In this document: positions 16,921 through 25,892 of the stretch, piece after piece
How the letters are laid out: the number at the start of each line of letters is the position of its first letter
How positions within the stretch are numbered: the first letter of the stretch is position 1
Source: Variovorax sp. HW608
GTDB taxonomy: Bacteria; Pseudomonadota; Gammaproteobacteria; Burkholderiales; Burkholderiaceae_C
DNA length: 64,000 nucleotides
Assembly: GCF_900090195.1 (NCBI RefSeq)
Contig: NZ_LT607803.1
Location: forward strand, 4,180,229-4,244,228
Direction of reading: 5' to 3'
Translations under genes and position numbers: made by a program
The notes under the pieces: model-generated
What the model saw: the letters and a program-made list of their open reading frames with translations, nothing else
What the model was told of the DNA's origin: nothing
The model's database searches: none

Positions 16921-19900
16921 GCTTGGAACTTCGTGAATTTGCCTTGGGCGTTCGGATCGGGCACGAACCAGGCGGGCTGCCCATCCTTGTCGCGGCCGAG
17001 CCGGGCGTTGGGGACGGGCGGGTGCGATGCATCGAAGCCGGGCTGCACCACCGCGCGGCGCGGCAGCAGTTCGGCTTCCTGCATCTCGGCGATCGACTCC
17101 TTGAACGCGGACTTGATCGTCGCGATGTCCTCCTGCGAATGCGCGGTCGTCATGAAGCAGGGGAAGTTGTCGAGGATGTGCACGCCGCGGCTGCGCATCA
17201 TCGCGAACAGCAGATCCTGCAGCGGATGGTCCTCGAGCCAGGTCACGCGCCACAGCGATGCGAAGTAGCGGATCTCCAGCGGAGCGCCGACCTCGCGGCA
17301 GAACGCGGTCAGCTCGTCGGCCATCGCCGCGGTGTGCAGGTTGAGCTGCGTCTGCAGCTTGTTGTTGTCCGCCTTGAGGTACTCCAGCGCGGCCTTCGAG
17401 GCGGCGAGCGCCAGCGGATGACGCACGAAGGTGCCGGCGAAGTAGGTCACGCCCACCGTGGGCACCGAGTCGTCGCCGTATTGCCACGCGCCGCCGTCCA
17501 GCGCGTCCATGTAGGCGCGCTTGCCGGCGATCACGCCGACCGGGAAACCGCCGCCGAGCACCTTGCCGTAGGTGGCGAGATCCGCGCGGACGCCGAAGAT
17601 CGCCTGCGCGCCGCCGAGGTCGCTGCGGAAGCCCGTGATGACCTCGTCGAAGATCAGGCAGGTCTCCGACTTCTCGGTGATCGCGCGCACCTCGCGCAGG
17701 AACTCGCGCGGCTGGAAGTCGGGGCGGCGGCTCTGCACCGGCTCGACCAGCACCGCGGCCAGCTCGTCCGCGTTGGCGCGGATGAATTCCAGCGCCTCGG
17801 GCGTGCCGTAGTCGAGCACGCGCACTTCGCCGAACATGGTCTGCAGCACGCCCGGTGCAGCGGACATGCCCTTGGCATTGCGGCCCGCGCGCACCAGCAC
17901 TTCGTCGAAGGTGCCGTGGTAGGAGCCGGTGAACAGCACCACGGTGTTGCGGCCGGTCACGGTGCGCGCGATGCGCAGCGCGGCCATCACGGCTTCGGAG
18001 CCGGTGTTGCACAGGGCCGCGCGGTCGAAGCCGGTGAGCTCGCACAGCAGCTTCGTCACCTCGGCGGCGAGCGGGTGCTGCGGGCCGATCTCGTAGCCGA
18101 TGTCGAGCTGCTTGTGCACCGCCTCGTTGATGAAGTCGGGCGTCCAGCCGAAGAGGTTCATGCCGAAGCCGTTGAGCGTGTCGACGTACTCGTTGCCGTC
18201 GATGTCCCACACGCGCGAGCCCTTGGAGCGCTCGACGACGATCTGGTAGGTGATCTCCTTGGTCGCCGGGCGGAAGCCGTTGACCACGCGCGGGTCGGCC
18301 ATGTGCGGACGGTTCTGCGAGGTGAATTCCTTGCTCTTCTTCGTGCGCTCCGTGTAGCGGCGCATGAAGGCGGCCAGGCGCGCCTTCTGGCGCTCGGTCG
18401 GCTCCTTGGCCTGCGTGTGGATGCGGGCGATGGCGCCGAAGGCCTTCTTGACGTCGTACTTGACCTCGGCGGGTGCCTCCGCATCGGTCGCCGCTGCGGC
18501 CTGCGCCGGCTGCGCGGCTGGTGGTGAATTGGACGCCGTGGCCGCGGCGGTGGCCGTGGGCGTGGGTTGCTCCACCACCGGTGCCGGCAGCACGGGGCTG
18601 GCCGGCATCGATGGTGCCGCCGACAGCAATGCGAGTTGCTGCTGCATCAATTGCATCTGTTGCGCGATGAGTTGCTGCACGAGGCTGCCGGTGCCGGCGG
18701 CCAGGGGCTGCATCACGGGCATCGCAGGCACGACCTGCTGCACGGGCGTGATCACCGGCGCGGCCTGGGGAGCCACGGTCGGCGCAACGGCGGCCACCGG
18801 TGCTGCCGGTGCTGCCGGTGCCGCGGGCTGCGCGGGCGCGGTGTCGGGCGGCAGAGTGGCGTCGAGGAACTCGGCGAGCGCGTCGAAGCTGCGATAGCTC
18901 TCCATCAGCTGCCGGAAGGTCAGATTGACCTTGAAGCTCTTCTTGACCTGCAGTGCGGCCTGCGTGAGCGTGAGCGAATCGAGCCCGATCTCCACGAAGG
19001 GGGCCGCGCCGTCGACGCCGCCCATGTCGACGCCGGACAGGTTCTCGAACAGCTCGCGCAGGCGCGTGACCAGGGATGCGCGGCGCGCGGGCGGTGCGGA
19101 AATGGCGGCGACAGTCATTGTCAACTCCGGAGGCGAATTGGAAAGAAGAGGGGCGGAGGGAGCGGCGGCGGCGATCACTGGCGCGGCCGTCGCGGCGGGG
19201 GCTGCGGGTGCCGCGGCGATGTCGATCCAGAAGCGCTTGCGCTCGAAGGGATAGGTCGGCAGAAGCACGCGGTGCTTGCGCGCGCGCGTGTCCAGGGCAT
19301 TCAGGTCGAGCTCGACGCCGTGCGCCCAGAGGCGGCCGGCGGCAAGACGCCACGCGGCGCTCTCGCCCTGCGGCTGGTCGAGCAGCAGCGAGACGGCGGG
19401 CGCGGGCGTCGCCTTGGTCGCATGCTGGCGCACCAGCGTCGCCAGCGTGTTGCGCGGGCCGATCTCGATGAAGAGCGGATGCGCGAGCTGCGCCAGCACC
19501 TCGCGCACGGCGGGCGAGAAGCGCACGGTTTCGCGCAGGTGGCGTGCCCAGTAGTGCGGGTCGGTCGCCTCTTCGTCGGTAAGCAGGCGGCCGGTGAGCG
19601 TGGAGTAGATCGGAAGCCGGGGCGGCGAGAGCCTGGTCTCGCGCACCAGGGCTTCGAACGGTGCGACGGCCGGCTCCATCATCGCCGAGTGGAAGGCGTG
19701 CGAGGTCTGGAGCGCCTTGGCGACGATGCCCTTGGCTTCGAGCGCGGCGCGCAGCTGCTCGATCGCATCGCTCGGGCCGGCGGCCACGCAGACGGCCGGG
19801 CCGTTGTCGGCGGCCAGCGAGATGCCTTCGGGCAAGAGCGGCAGCAGGTCGGCGGCGGGCGTGCGCACCGAGAGCATCGTGCCCGCGGGCAGCGCCTGCA

Positions 19901-22900
19901 TCAGCGCGCCGCGCCGTGCCACCAGGCGCGCGGCGTCCTCGAGGTGCATCACGCCGGCCAGCACCGCGGCGGCGAATTCGCCCACGCTGTGGCCGACCAT
20001 CGCGGCGGGCTGGACCTTGAGCGCCATGAGCTGGCGTGCCAGCGAATATTCGAGCGCGAAGGTCGCGGGCTGCGTGACCGAGGTGGGCGCGAGCGCCGCA
20101 GCGTCGTCCGAGAACATGCGTTCGCGCAGGTCGAAGCCGAGCACGCCCTCGAAGGCGCGCAGGCATTCGTCGAAAGCGGCGCGGAAGACCGCGTCGTTCT
20201 CATACAGCGTGCGGCCCATGCCGGCGTATTGCGCACCCTGGCCGGGGAAGGCGAACACCGGCTGCGGCACCCAGGCGCTCTGCGAGGCGCCGGCGCGTGC
20301 GGGCGAATCGCTGCTCTGCAGCGCGGCGACGGCTTCGTCGACCGAGCCCGCCACCACAGAGGTGCGGTGCGCGAACGCCTTGCGGCCCACGCGCAGCGTG
20401 TGCGCGACATCGGCCAGCGGCACATCGCGATGCGTGTCGAGGTGGTCGGCCAGGCGCGTGGCGGCGGCGGCCAGCGCGGCGGGCGAGCGGGCCGAGAGCG
20501 TCAGCAGTTGCGGTCCGGTGGCCGGATCGGAGGGCGCGCGCAGCGGCGCTTCCTCGATCACCACGTGTGCATTGGTGCCGCCGACGCCGAAGCTGCTGAC
20601 GCCCGCGCGGCGCGGCACCGCTTCGCGCGGCCACGGCAGGAGCCGGCTGTTGACGTAGAACGGCGTCGCGTCGAAGTCGATCGCGGGATTCGGCGACTCA
20701 TAGTGCAGCGTGGCCGGGATCGCCTCGGTGTGCAGCGAGAGCGCGGCCTTGATGAGCCCCGCCGCGCCGGCGGCCGTGACCATGTGGCCGACGTTGCTCT
20801 TGAGCGATCCGATCGCGCAGAAGCCCCTGTCGGCGGTGTGCGGCGCGAAGGCGCGCGCCAGGCCTTCGACCTCGATCGGATCGCCCATCGGCGTCGCGGT
20901 GCCATGGGTTTCGATGTACGAGATGCTGCGCGCCTCGACGCCGGACGACGCGAGCGCGGCTTCGATCACCGCGGCCTGGCCGTCCACGCTGGGCGCGGTG
21001 AAGCTGGCCTTGGCGCCGCCGTCGTTGTTGACCGCCGCGCCGCGCAGCACCGCATAGATGGTGTCGCCGTCGGCGATCGCATCGGAGAGCCGCTTGAGCA
21101 GCACCACCGTGGCGCCGTCGCTGAATACGGTGCCCTTGGCCTTGGCGTCGAAGCTGCGCGTGTGGCCGTCGGGCGAGAGCATCGAGCCCTCGTTGTAGAG
21201 ATAGCCGTTGCGCGGCGGGCAGTTCACCGACGCGCCGCCCGCGAGCGCCATGCGGCACTGGCCGGTGCGCAGCGCATGGAAGGCCTGCGCCACCGCGACC
21301 AGCGAGGTCGAGCATGCGGTGTGCACGCTGACGGCGGGGCCGGTGAGGCTGAGCTTGTTCGCGACGCGGGTGGTGATGTAGTCCTTCTCGTTGGCCAGCA
21401 TCACCTGGAACTCGCCGAGCATCTCGACCAGGTCCGGGCGCGTCGACACGTGCCGCTGGAAGTAGGTCGGGTTGTACATGCCGCCGTAGACGCCGACCGG
21501 GCCCGGCGCCTGGTCGGGCACGTAGCCGCCGCGTTCCAGGCATTCCCAGCAGATCTCGAGGAACACGCGGTGCTGCGGGTCCATCAGCTCGGCTTCCTTC
21601 GGGTTGATGCCGAAGAAGGCGGCGTCGAACTGCTCGATGTCGTCGATGATGCCGCGCGCGCGCACGTAGAGCGGGTCCGCGCGCAGCGCGGCGCTCACGC
21701 CGGCATCGAGCGTCGCGTCGTCGAAGAAGCTGATCGATTCGCGGCCGGCGAGCAGGTTGTCCCAGAACTGCTCGACATCCGCCGCGCCCGGGAAGCGACC
21801 GGCCATCGCGACCAGCGCGACCGGTTCCAGCTCGGCGCCGATGCGCGCTGCGGGCCGGACGGCTTCGCGCTTCGGCACCACCGGTCCATCGGCCTGCAGG
21901 CTCGCGGCGAGTGCAGCGGGCGTGGGCTGGCGGAAGAAGAGGTTGGTCGAAAGACGGCGTTCGCTTGCGCGCTGCAGCTCCTTCATCACCTTCAGGACCA
22001 GGAGCGAATCGCCGCCGAGGTCGAAGAAGTTGTCGTTGCGGCCGACCTGGTCGATGCCGAGAGCGCGCGCGAAGGCCGCGCACACCATGCGTTCGGCGTC
22101 GCTGCGCGCTTCCTCGAAGGCCTGCGCCAGATCGGGCCGCTGGCGCGGCGGTTCGGGCAGCGCGCGGCGGTCGAGCTTGCCGTTGGTGGTCACCGGCAGT
22201 TGCGCGAGCCACACCTGCGCCGAAGGCAGCATCGCCTCGGGCAGATGGTCGGCCAGGTGATGGCGCAGCGTCGTCCACGGCACTTCGGCGCCGCGCGCGA
22301 CGAGATAGGCGACGAGGCTCAACCGGCCCGAGGCATCCTTGCGCGCGATCACGGCGCAGGACTTGACGCCCGGATGCGTGAGCAGCGCCGCTTCGACTTC
22401 GCCGGTCTCGATGCGGTGGCCGCGGATCTTGACCTGGCCGTCCACGCGGCCGATGTATTCGATGCTGCCGTCCTGCAGCCAGCGCACCTGGTCGCCGGTG
22501 CGATAGAGGCGGTCGCCGGGGCCGCCGTACGGATCGGCGACAAAGCGCTCGGCGGTGAGGTCGGGGCGCTGCAGGTAGCCGCGCGCGAGGCCGCGTCCGC
22601 CGATGCAGAGCTCGCCCACGAGGCCCGCGGGCAGCATCGCCATCGTCGGGCTCAGCACGCGCAGCGTGGTGTCGTTGATCGGGCGGCCGATCGGCACCGA
22701 ACGCGCATCGGCCGGCAGCTCGCGCGGAATGCGGTGCGTGGCCGAGAACGTGGTGCACTCGGTCGGGCCGTAGCCGTTGATCAGCGTGGTGTCGGGCAGC
22801 GCGGCCATCGCACGGCGGACATGCGACACCGACAGCGCCTCGCCGCCCGCGAGCAACTGGGTGAGGCCCTTGAGCTGCAGCGGATCGTCGTCGATCACCG

Positions 22901-24182
22901 CATTGAAAAGCGCGGCGGTGAGCCAGGCGGTGCGCACCGAATGGCGTTCGATGGTGCGCGCCAGCCCGGCGCCGGTCGGCACCTGTTCATCGTGGACCAC
23001 GCAGATGCCGCCATTGAGCAGCGGCCCCCAGATCTCGAGCGTCGAGGCATCGAAGCCCAGCGGCGCCGCATGCAGCATCGCCTCGCCGGCCGGCAGGTCC
23101 ACGTAGTGAGCGTCGACCACCAGACGCAGGATCGAGCGGTGGCAGATCTCGATGCCCTTGGGCGTGCCGGTCGAGCCCGAGGTGTACATCACGTAGGCGA
23201 CCGACTCGCCGTCGGCTTCGGCGTGCGCGAAAGGCGGGAGCGCCGATTCGTCGGCAGCGCGCCCGTCGTCGATCGAGAGCACCGGTCGCTCGCTGGGAAC
23301 GAGCTGCCGGTGCGCGGCCTGGGTGACGACGAGACCGACGTCGGCATGTGACAGCATGAACGCGATGCGCTCGGCGGGGAAATCGGGCTGCACCGGCACA
23401 TAGGCCGCGCCCGCTTTCAGGATGCCGAGCAGGGTGATGACGGCGGCGCTCGAGCGATCGAGCATCACGCCCACCGCCTGGCCGGCGCGAACGCCGCGCG
23501 ATTGCAGACGGCGCGCCATGACTTCGGCGCGGCGTGCCACTTCGTCGTAGGAGAGGGCGCCGTCTTCGCCCACCAGCGCGATGGCTGCGCCGCGCGCGGC
23601 GACCTGGCGCTCGAACATCGCATGGACGGTCAGCGCCTGGTCGTAGGGCGTGGGCGGGACGTTCCATGCGTCCGACTGGCGCTGGCGGTCGTCGGCGGTC
23701 AGTGTGCGGATGTCGCGCAGGGCGGCGCCCTGGCGGTCCAGGAGATCCGACGCGGTGTCGGCGATGGCGATCAAGAGCGTTGCCGCGACATCGGCATCGA
23801 GCAGGGCCGCGGGGCCGCGCAGGCTCAGCTCCGAGGTTTCGGCCGAGAAGCCGAGGCCAAACGCGTCGTCGGCTGCGTTCGGGGTGCTGCGCCGGACCCG
23901 ATCGGTTTCCGCGAGCCAGTCGCTCGCGCTTCCATTCAGCGGGATCGCGGTGCCCAGCCACCGTGCCTGCAGCAGCGCCCAGGCGGCCGCGAACAGGGTG
24001 TCGGGAAGAAGCGCCGATCCGGACGCCTTGCGTCCCCACCTCGCCGCCAGCTCCGCCGGCACCTGGAGCTCATGGGTGACCGGCCCGGAGGCCGATGCGC
24101 CGCCCGTACGGGCCACGAAGAGATCCACCAGCGAAAGCGTCGCAGCCTCAAGGGGGGAACGGGATGCAGGTGGTTGTTCCAT
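16917..24182 (-). CDS. Hybrid NRPS/type I PKS/aminotransferase megasynthase
   Basis: A 2421-aa protein. Order: about 180 residues resembling the C-terminal half of a condensation domain without HHxxxDG; adenylation domain (YTSGSTGTPKG near 332); carrier (LGGDSLLVLK near 724); ketosynthase (TACSTS Cys near 956, ETHGTATPMGDP, KSNVGH); acyltransferase (GHSVGEF near 1398, HAFH near 1498, indicating malonyl-CoA); acyl carrier (EIGLDSLTL near 1735); an Ala/Pro/Gln-rich linker; and a class III PLP aminotransferase (FDEVITGFR; PLP Lys in YGKVLGGGFPVG near 2206). No ketoreductase is present, so the beta-ketone would be transaminated in cis, as in microcystin- and iturin-type synthetases. The adenylation pocket reads D-A-L-L-L-G-G-T-F, closest to valine codes. 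It is the first gene of the operon. Confidence 0.96.
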   Translation of the reverse strand: MEQPPASRSPLEAATLSLVDLFVARTGGASASGPVTHELQVPAELAARWGRKASGSALLPDTLFAAAWALLQARWLGTAIPLNGSASDWLAETDRVRRSTPNAADDAFGLGFSAETSELSLRGPAALLDADVAATLLIAIADTASDLLDRQGAALRDIRTLTADDRQRQSDAWNVPPTPYDQALTVHAMFERQVAARGAAIALVGEDGALSYDEVARRAEVMARRLQSRGVRAGQAVGVMLDRSSAAVITLLGILKAGAAYVPVQPDFPAERIAFMLSHADVGLVVTQAAHRQLVPSERPVLSIDDGRAADESALPPFAHAEADGESVAYVMYTSGSTGTPKGIEICHRSILRLVVDAHYVDLPAGEAMLHAAPLGFDASTLEIWGPLLNGGICVVHDEQVPTGAGLARTIERHSVRTAWLTAALFNAVIDDDPLQLKGLTQLLAGGEALSVSHVRRAMAALPDTTLINGYGPTECTTFSATHRIPRELPADARSVPIGRPINDTTLRVLSPTMAMLPAGLVGELCIGGRGLARGYLQRPDLTAERFVADPYGGPGDRLYRTGDQVRWLQDGSIEYIGRVDGQVKIRGHRIETGEVEAALLTHPGVKSCAVIARKDASGRLSLVAYLVARGAEVPWTTLRHHLADHLPEAMLPSAQVWLAQLPVTTNGKLDRRALPEPPRQRPDLAQAFEEARSDAERMVCAAFARALGIDQVGRNDNFFDLGGDSLLVLKVMKELQRASERRLSTNLFFRQPTPAALAASLQADGPVVPKREAVRPAARIGAELEPVALVAMAGRFPGAADVEQFWDNLLAGRESISFFDDATLDAGVSAALRADPLYVRARGIIDDIEQFDAAFFGINPKEAELMDPQHRVFLEICWECLERGGYVPDQAPGPVGVYGGMYNPTYFQRHVSTRPDLVEMLGEFQVMLANEKDYITTRVANKLSLTGPAVSVHTACSTSLVAVAQAFHALRTGQCRMALAGGASVNCPPRNGYLYNEGSMLSPDGHTRSFDAKAKGTVFSDGATVVLLKRLSDAIADGDTIYAVLRGAAVNNDGGAKASFTAPSVDGQAAVIEAALASSGVEARSISYIETHGTATPMGDPIEVEGLARAFAPHTADRGFCAIGSLKSNVGHMVTAAGAAGLIKAALSLHTEAIPATLHYESPNPAIDFDATPFYVNSRLLPWPREAVPRRAGVSSFGVGGTNAHVVIEEAPLRAPSDPATGPQLLTLSARSPAALAAAATRLADHLDTHRDVPLADVAHTLRVGRKAFAHRTSVVAGSVDEAVAALQSSDSPARAGASQSAWVPQPVFAFPGQGAQYAGMGRTLYENDAVFRAAFDECLRAFEGVLGFDLRERMFSDDAAALAPTSVTQPATFALEYSLARQLMALKVQPAAMVGHSVGEFAAAVLAGVMHLEDAARLVARRGALMQALPAGTMLSVRTPAADLLPLLPEGISLAADNGPAVCVAAGPSDAIEQLRAALEAKGIVAKALQTSHAFHSAMMEPAVAPFEALVRETRLSPPRLPIYSTLTGRLLTDEEATDPHYWARHLRETVRFSPAVREVLAQLAHPLFIEIGPRNTLATLVRQHATKATPAPAVSLLLDQPQGESAAWRLAAGRLWAHGVELDLNALDTRARKHRVLLPTYPFERKRFWIDIAAAPAAPAATAAPVIAAAAPSAPLLSNSPPELTMTVAAISAPPARRASLVTRLRELFENLSGVDMGGVDGAAPFVEIGLDSLTLTQAALQVKKSFKVNLTFRQLMESYRSFDALAEFLDATLPPDTAPAQPAAPAAPAAPVAAVAPTVAPQAAPVITPVQQVVPAMPVMQPLAAGTGSLVQQLIAQQMQLMQQQLALLSAAPSMPASPVLPAPVVEQPTPTATAAATASNSPPAAQPAQAAAATDAEAPAEVKYDVKKAFGAIARIHTQAKEPTERQKARLAAFMRRYTERTKKSKEFTSQNRPHMADPRVVNGFRPATKEITYQIVVERSKGSRVWDIDGNEYVDTLNGFGMNLFGWTPDFINEAVHKQLDIGYEIGPQHPLAAEVTKLLCELTGFDRAALCNTGSEAVMAALRIARTVTGRNTVVLFTGSYHGTFDEVLVRAGRNAKGMSAAPGVLQTMFGEVRVLDYGTPEALEFIRANADELAAVLVEPVQSRRPDFQPREFLREVRAITEKSETCLIFDEVITGFRSDLGGAQAIFGVRADLATYGKVLGGGFPVGVIAGKRAYMDALDGGAWQYGDDSVPTVGVTYFAGTFVRHPLALAASKAALEYLKADNNKLQTQLNLHTAAMADELTAFCREVGAPLEIRYFASLWRVTWLEDHPLQDLLFAMMRSRGVHILDNFPCFMTTAHSQEDIATIKSAFKESIAEMQEAELLPRRAVVQPGFDASHPPVPNARLGRDKDGQPAWFVPDPNAQGKFTKFQA

Positions 24183-24563
24183 GGACTGATGACTCCGCTG
24201 TCGAGTGGGTGTGAAGCTTCTGGTAACCCCTGGTCTGTTTCAGGATCGGCGCGTGGTTTGGCAACACATGTATCCGTTATGAACAGTAATCACAAAGCGT
24301 TCACATTTCTCACCAGACCGATATTGCCCTCTCAAGATCCTTTGTGCCACCCGCCGAAAGCCATGCTGAGCAGCCTATGCCTTTTTGGGGGGCTGAAACA
24401 TTCGAAGCAAATCGTTGCTTTTGTCACGTTGACAAAAGTTGCACACGGTCACGATTGTGCCCAGGTTTATCAGAAATGAGTAAGAAACACTGACATCAAT
24501 CGTCTGAATCGACGAAAAATGCATAGGAAAGTACTGTTTTTGCGACTCAGCCGTCGCGGGCGC
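24183..24563. promoter_or_regulatory. AT-rich upstream region of the NRPS/PKS operon
   Basis: About 380 bases without a gene, lying upstream of the megasynthase and downstream of the phosphatase gene. It is clearly more AT-rich than the flanks (runs such as CTTTTTGGGG and GACGAAAAATGCATAGG), as expected for a promoter in acquired DNA. On the minus strand TTGTGA and TACATG, 17 bases apart at about 24270-24300, form a weak sigma-70-like pair. A perfect palindrome lies at 24418-24438. No regulator gene is adjacent. Confidence 0.5.
24418..24438. promoter_or_regulatory. Perfect 9-3-9 palindrome, candidate operator
   Basis: CTTTTGTCA, spacer CGT, then TGACAAAAG: an exact inverted repeat in the AT-rich region about 240 bases upstream of the megasynthase start. 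Its size and symmetry fit a dimeric regulator site. It could also be a short terminator hairpin for a plus-strand transcript, but no plus-strand gene is present here. Confidence 0.45.
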
Positions 24564-25202
24564 TCAGACGGTGGTTTCGTCGAGCACGTCGTCGCTGAGA
24601 TGGCGGGTGTCCGCCCATCCGACGAGCGTGAAGCCCTGGGGGGTCCAGAGCAGGCGGTTGATCGCCGCGTTGCCGAGTTCCCAGGTGCGCGGCGCCTGCA
24701 GGCCCTGGCCGGTGGCCGCGCGGTAGAGCACGTCCATCACGCCGCCGTGCGCGACCATCACCACCAGTTCGCTGGGATGGCGCGCCGCGATCCGGGCCGC
24801 CGTGCTGGTGACGCGTTCACGGAAAGTGAGCAGTGACTCTCCGCCTTCCGGCGTGAATTCGGGATCGCGCGTGCGCCAGAGCCGCGCCTGGTCGGGCAGC
24901 GCGGCGTCGATGTCGGCGAAGGTCCGGCCCTCGAAGTGGCCGAAGGCGCGTTCGCGCAGGCCGGCGTCGGTGGTCACTTCGAGCTGGCGCAGATCCGCGA
25001 TTTCCCTGGCCGTCTGCCACGCGCGGGCGAGGTCGCTGGCGTAGATCGCGGCGATGGGCTCGTCCAGCAGTGCTTGCGCGACGCGCCGGGCCTGCCAGAA
25101 GCCGGTGTCGTTGAGTTCGATGTCGAGCTGTCCCTGGATGCGGGTGTCGACGTTCCAGGCGGTTTCGCCGTGGCGGACTGCAATGACGCGGGTGGACTCC
25201 AT
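24564..25202 (-). CDS. Histidine phosphatase family protein (phosphoglycerate mutase-like)
   Basis: A 212-aa member of the histidine phosphatase superfamily. The catalytic RHG motif is in VIAVRHGETAWNVDTRIQG. The distal Arg and Glu are in LRERAFGHFEGRTF, and the second catalytic His is in VVMVAHGGVMDVLYR. These enzymes use a phospho-His intermediate. Members of this length are usually phosphatases (GpmB, CobC or broad-specificity) rather than true glycolytic mutases, and the substrate cannot be read here. The ATG at 25202 (MESTRVIAVRHGE) matches the family N-terminus. It is not obviously part of the biosynthetic operon, from which the AT-rich region separates it. Confidence 0.9.
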   Translation of the reverse strand: MESTRVIAVRHGETAWNVDTRIQGQLDIELNDTGFWQARRVAQALLDEPIAAIYASDLARAWQTAREIADLRQLEVTTDAGLRERAFGHFEGRTFADIDAALPDQARLWRTRDPEFTPEGGESLLTFRERVTSTAARIAARHPSELVVMVAHGGVMDVLYRAATGQGLQAPRTWELGNAAINRLLWTPQGFTLVGWADTRHLSDDVLDETTV

Positions 25203-25212
25203 CGACGGAATT

Positions 25213-25229
25213 CTAGGGGGAACCCCTAG
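25213..25229. terminator. Small hairpin downstream of the DUF4136 lipoprotein gene
   Basis: CTAGGGG, loop GAA, then CCCCTAG: a perfect 7-bp stem in the 49-base gap between the lipoprotein stop and the phosphatase start. It is placed to end or attenuate minus-strand transcription entering the phosphatase gene. Confidence 0.4.
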
Positions 25230-25251
25230 GCAGGCGCTGTCGGAGGGCGGC

Positions 25252-25887
25252 TCAGTTCCGGGCCGTCGGAATTTCCAGATTCACCCGCCGCTCGCCCTTG
25301 GGCGGATTCGGGAAGCCCTGAAGCGCCGCCTGGAACATCACCGGGAGGACGGCGCCGCTGTCGTTGTAGGGACCGTCGTTGCGCGCCCGCGTCTCGTAGA
25401 CCACGTGGTTCGAGGGCAGCTCGCGCAGCACGATGCTCACTTCCCGCGTGTACCAGGGGTTGTACGGCGGCGGTCCCCACCAGCCCGGTCCCCACCAGCC
25501 GCGGCCATAGCCCCAGGCGCCGCGGTAGGGGCCCCACGGTCCCGGGCCTCCCCAAGGACCGGGACCCCACCAGGGGCTGCCGTACCACGGGTCCACCCAC
25601 GGCGACGCCTCGGCCGTCACGCGTGCGCCGATCTGGGCGGTGTAGTGCGGCGCGGCATCGTCGCGGCGCAGGCCGACGCCTTCGAGCGCCGGGCCGGCCA
25701 TCGCTTCGAGCTGGAGCTGTGCCGCCTCGTCGTATTGCTGGGAGGGCAGGCGCTCGAAGCGGTAGGTCGCATCGGCCGGCACGCTGCCGATCTCGGAGAA
25801 GGTCCGTACGTCGCTGTCGACCACCCATCGCGTCGCGCAGCCCGTGAGGCTCACGGTGAAGGCGAGGGCGGCCAGCAGCGATTTCAT
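25252..25887 (-). CDS. DUF4136 family lipoprotein with Trp/Gly/Pro-rich insert
   Basis: A 211-aa lipoprotein with a short signal peptide (MKSLLAALAFTVSLTGC, lipobox LTGC). The fold matches DUF4136 proteins: VVDSDVRTFSEI near the start of the mature protein, ATYRFERLPSQQ, and a C-terminal beta region (REVSIVLRELPSNHVVYETR). Between residues about 97 and 145 lies a low-complexity run made almost wholly of Trp, Gly, Pro and Tyr (for example SPWWGPGPWGGPGPWGPY). Function is unknown; outer-membrane anchoring is likely. It is followed by a small hairpin. Confidence 0.85.
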   Translation of the reverse strand: MKSLLAALAFTVSLTGCATRWVVDSDVRTFSEIGSVPADATYRFERLPSQQYDEAAQLQLEAMAGPALEGVGLRRDDAAPHYTAQIGARVTAEASPWVDPWYGSPWWGPGPWGGPGPWGPYRGAWGYGRGWWGPGWWGPPPYNPWYTREVSIVLRELPSNHVVYETRARNDGPYNDSGAVLPVMFQAALQGFPNPPKGERRVNLEIPTARN

Positions 25888-25892
25888 TCGGA

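Noticed and set aside
12220..17268. Plus-strand open frame of 1682 codons opposite the NRPS gene
   Set aside because: Low-complexity His/Arg/Ala/Val composition with no domains; the minus strand shows a full set of NRPS motifs.
18567..23351. Plus-strand open frame of 1594 codons opposite the PKS/NRPS gene
   Set aside because: Same antisense artefact; the KS, AT and aminotransferase motifs are all on the minus strand.
9437..24182. Siderophore biosynthesis cluster
   Set aside because: No ornithine hydroxylase, hydroxyaspartate enzyme, acyl ligase, TonB receptor or iron regulator is present in or beside the operon.
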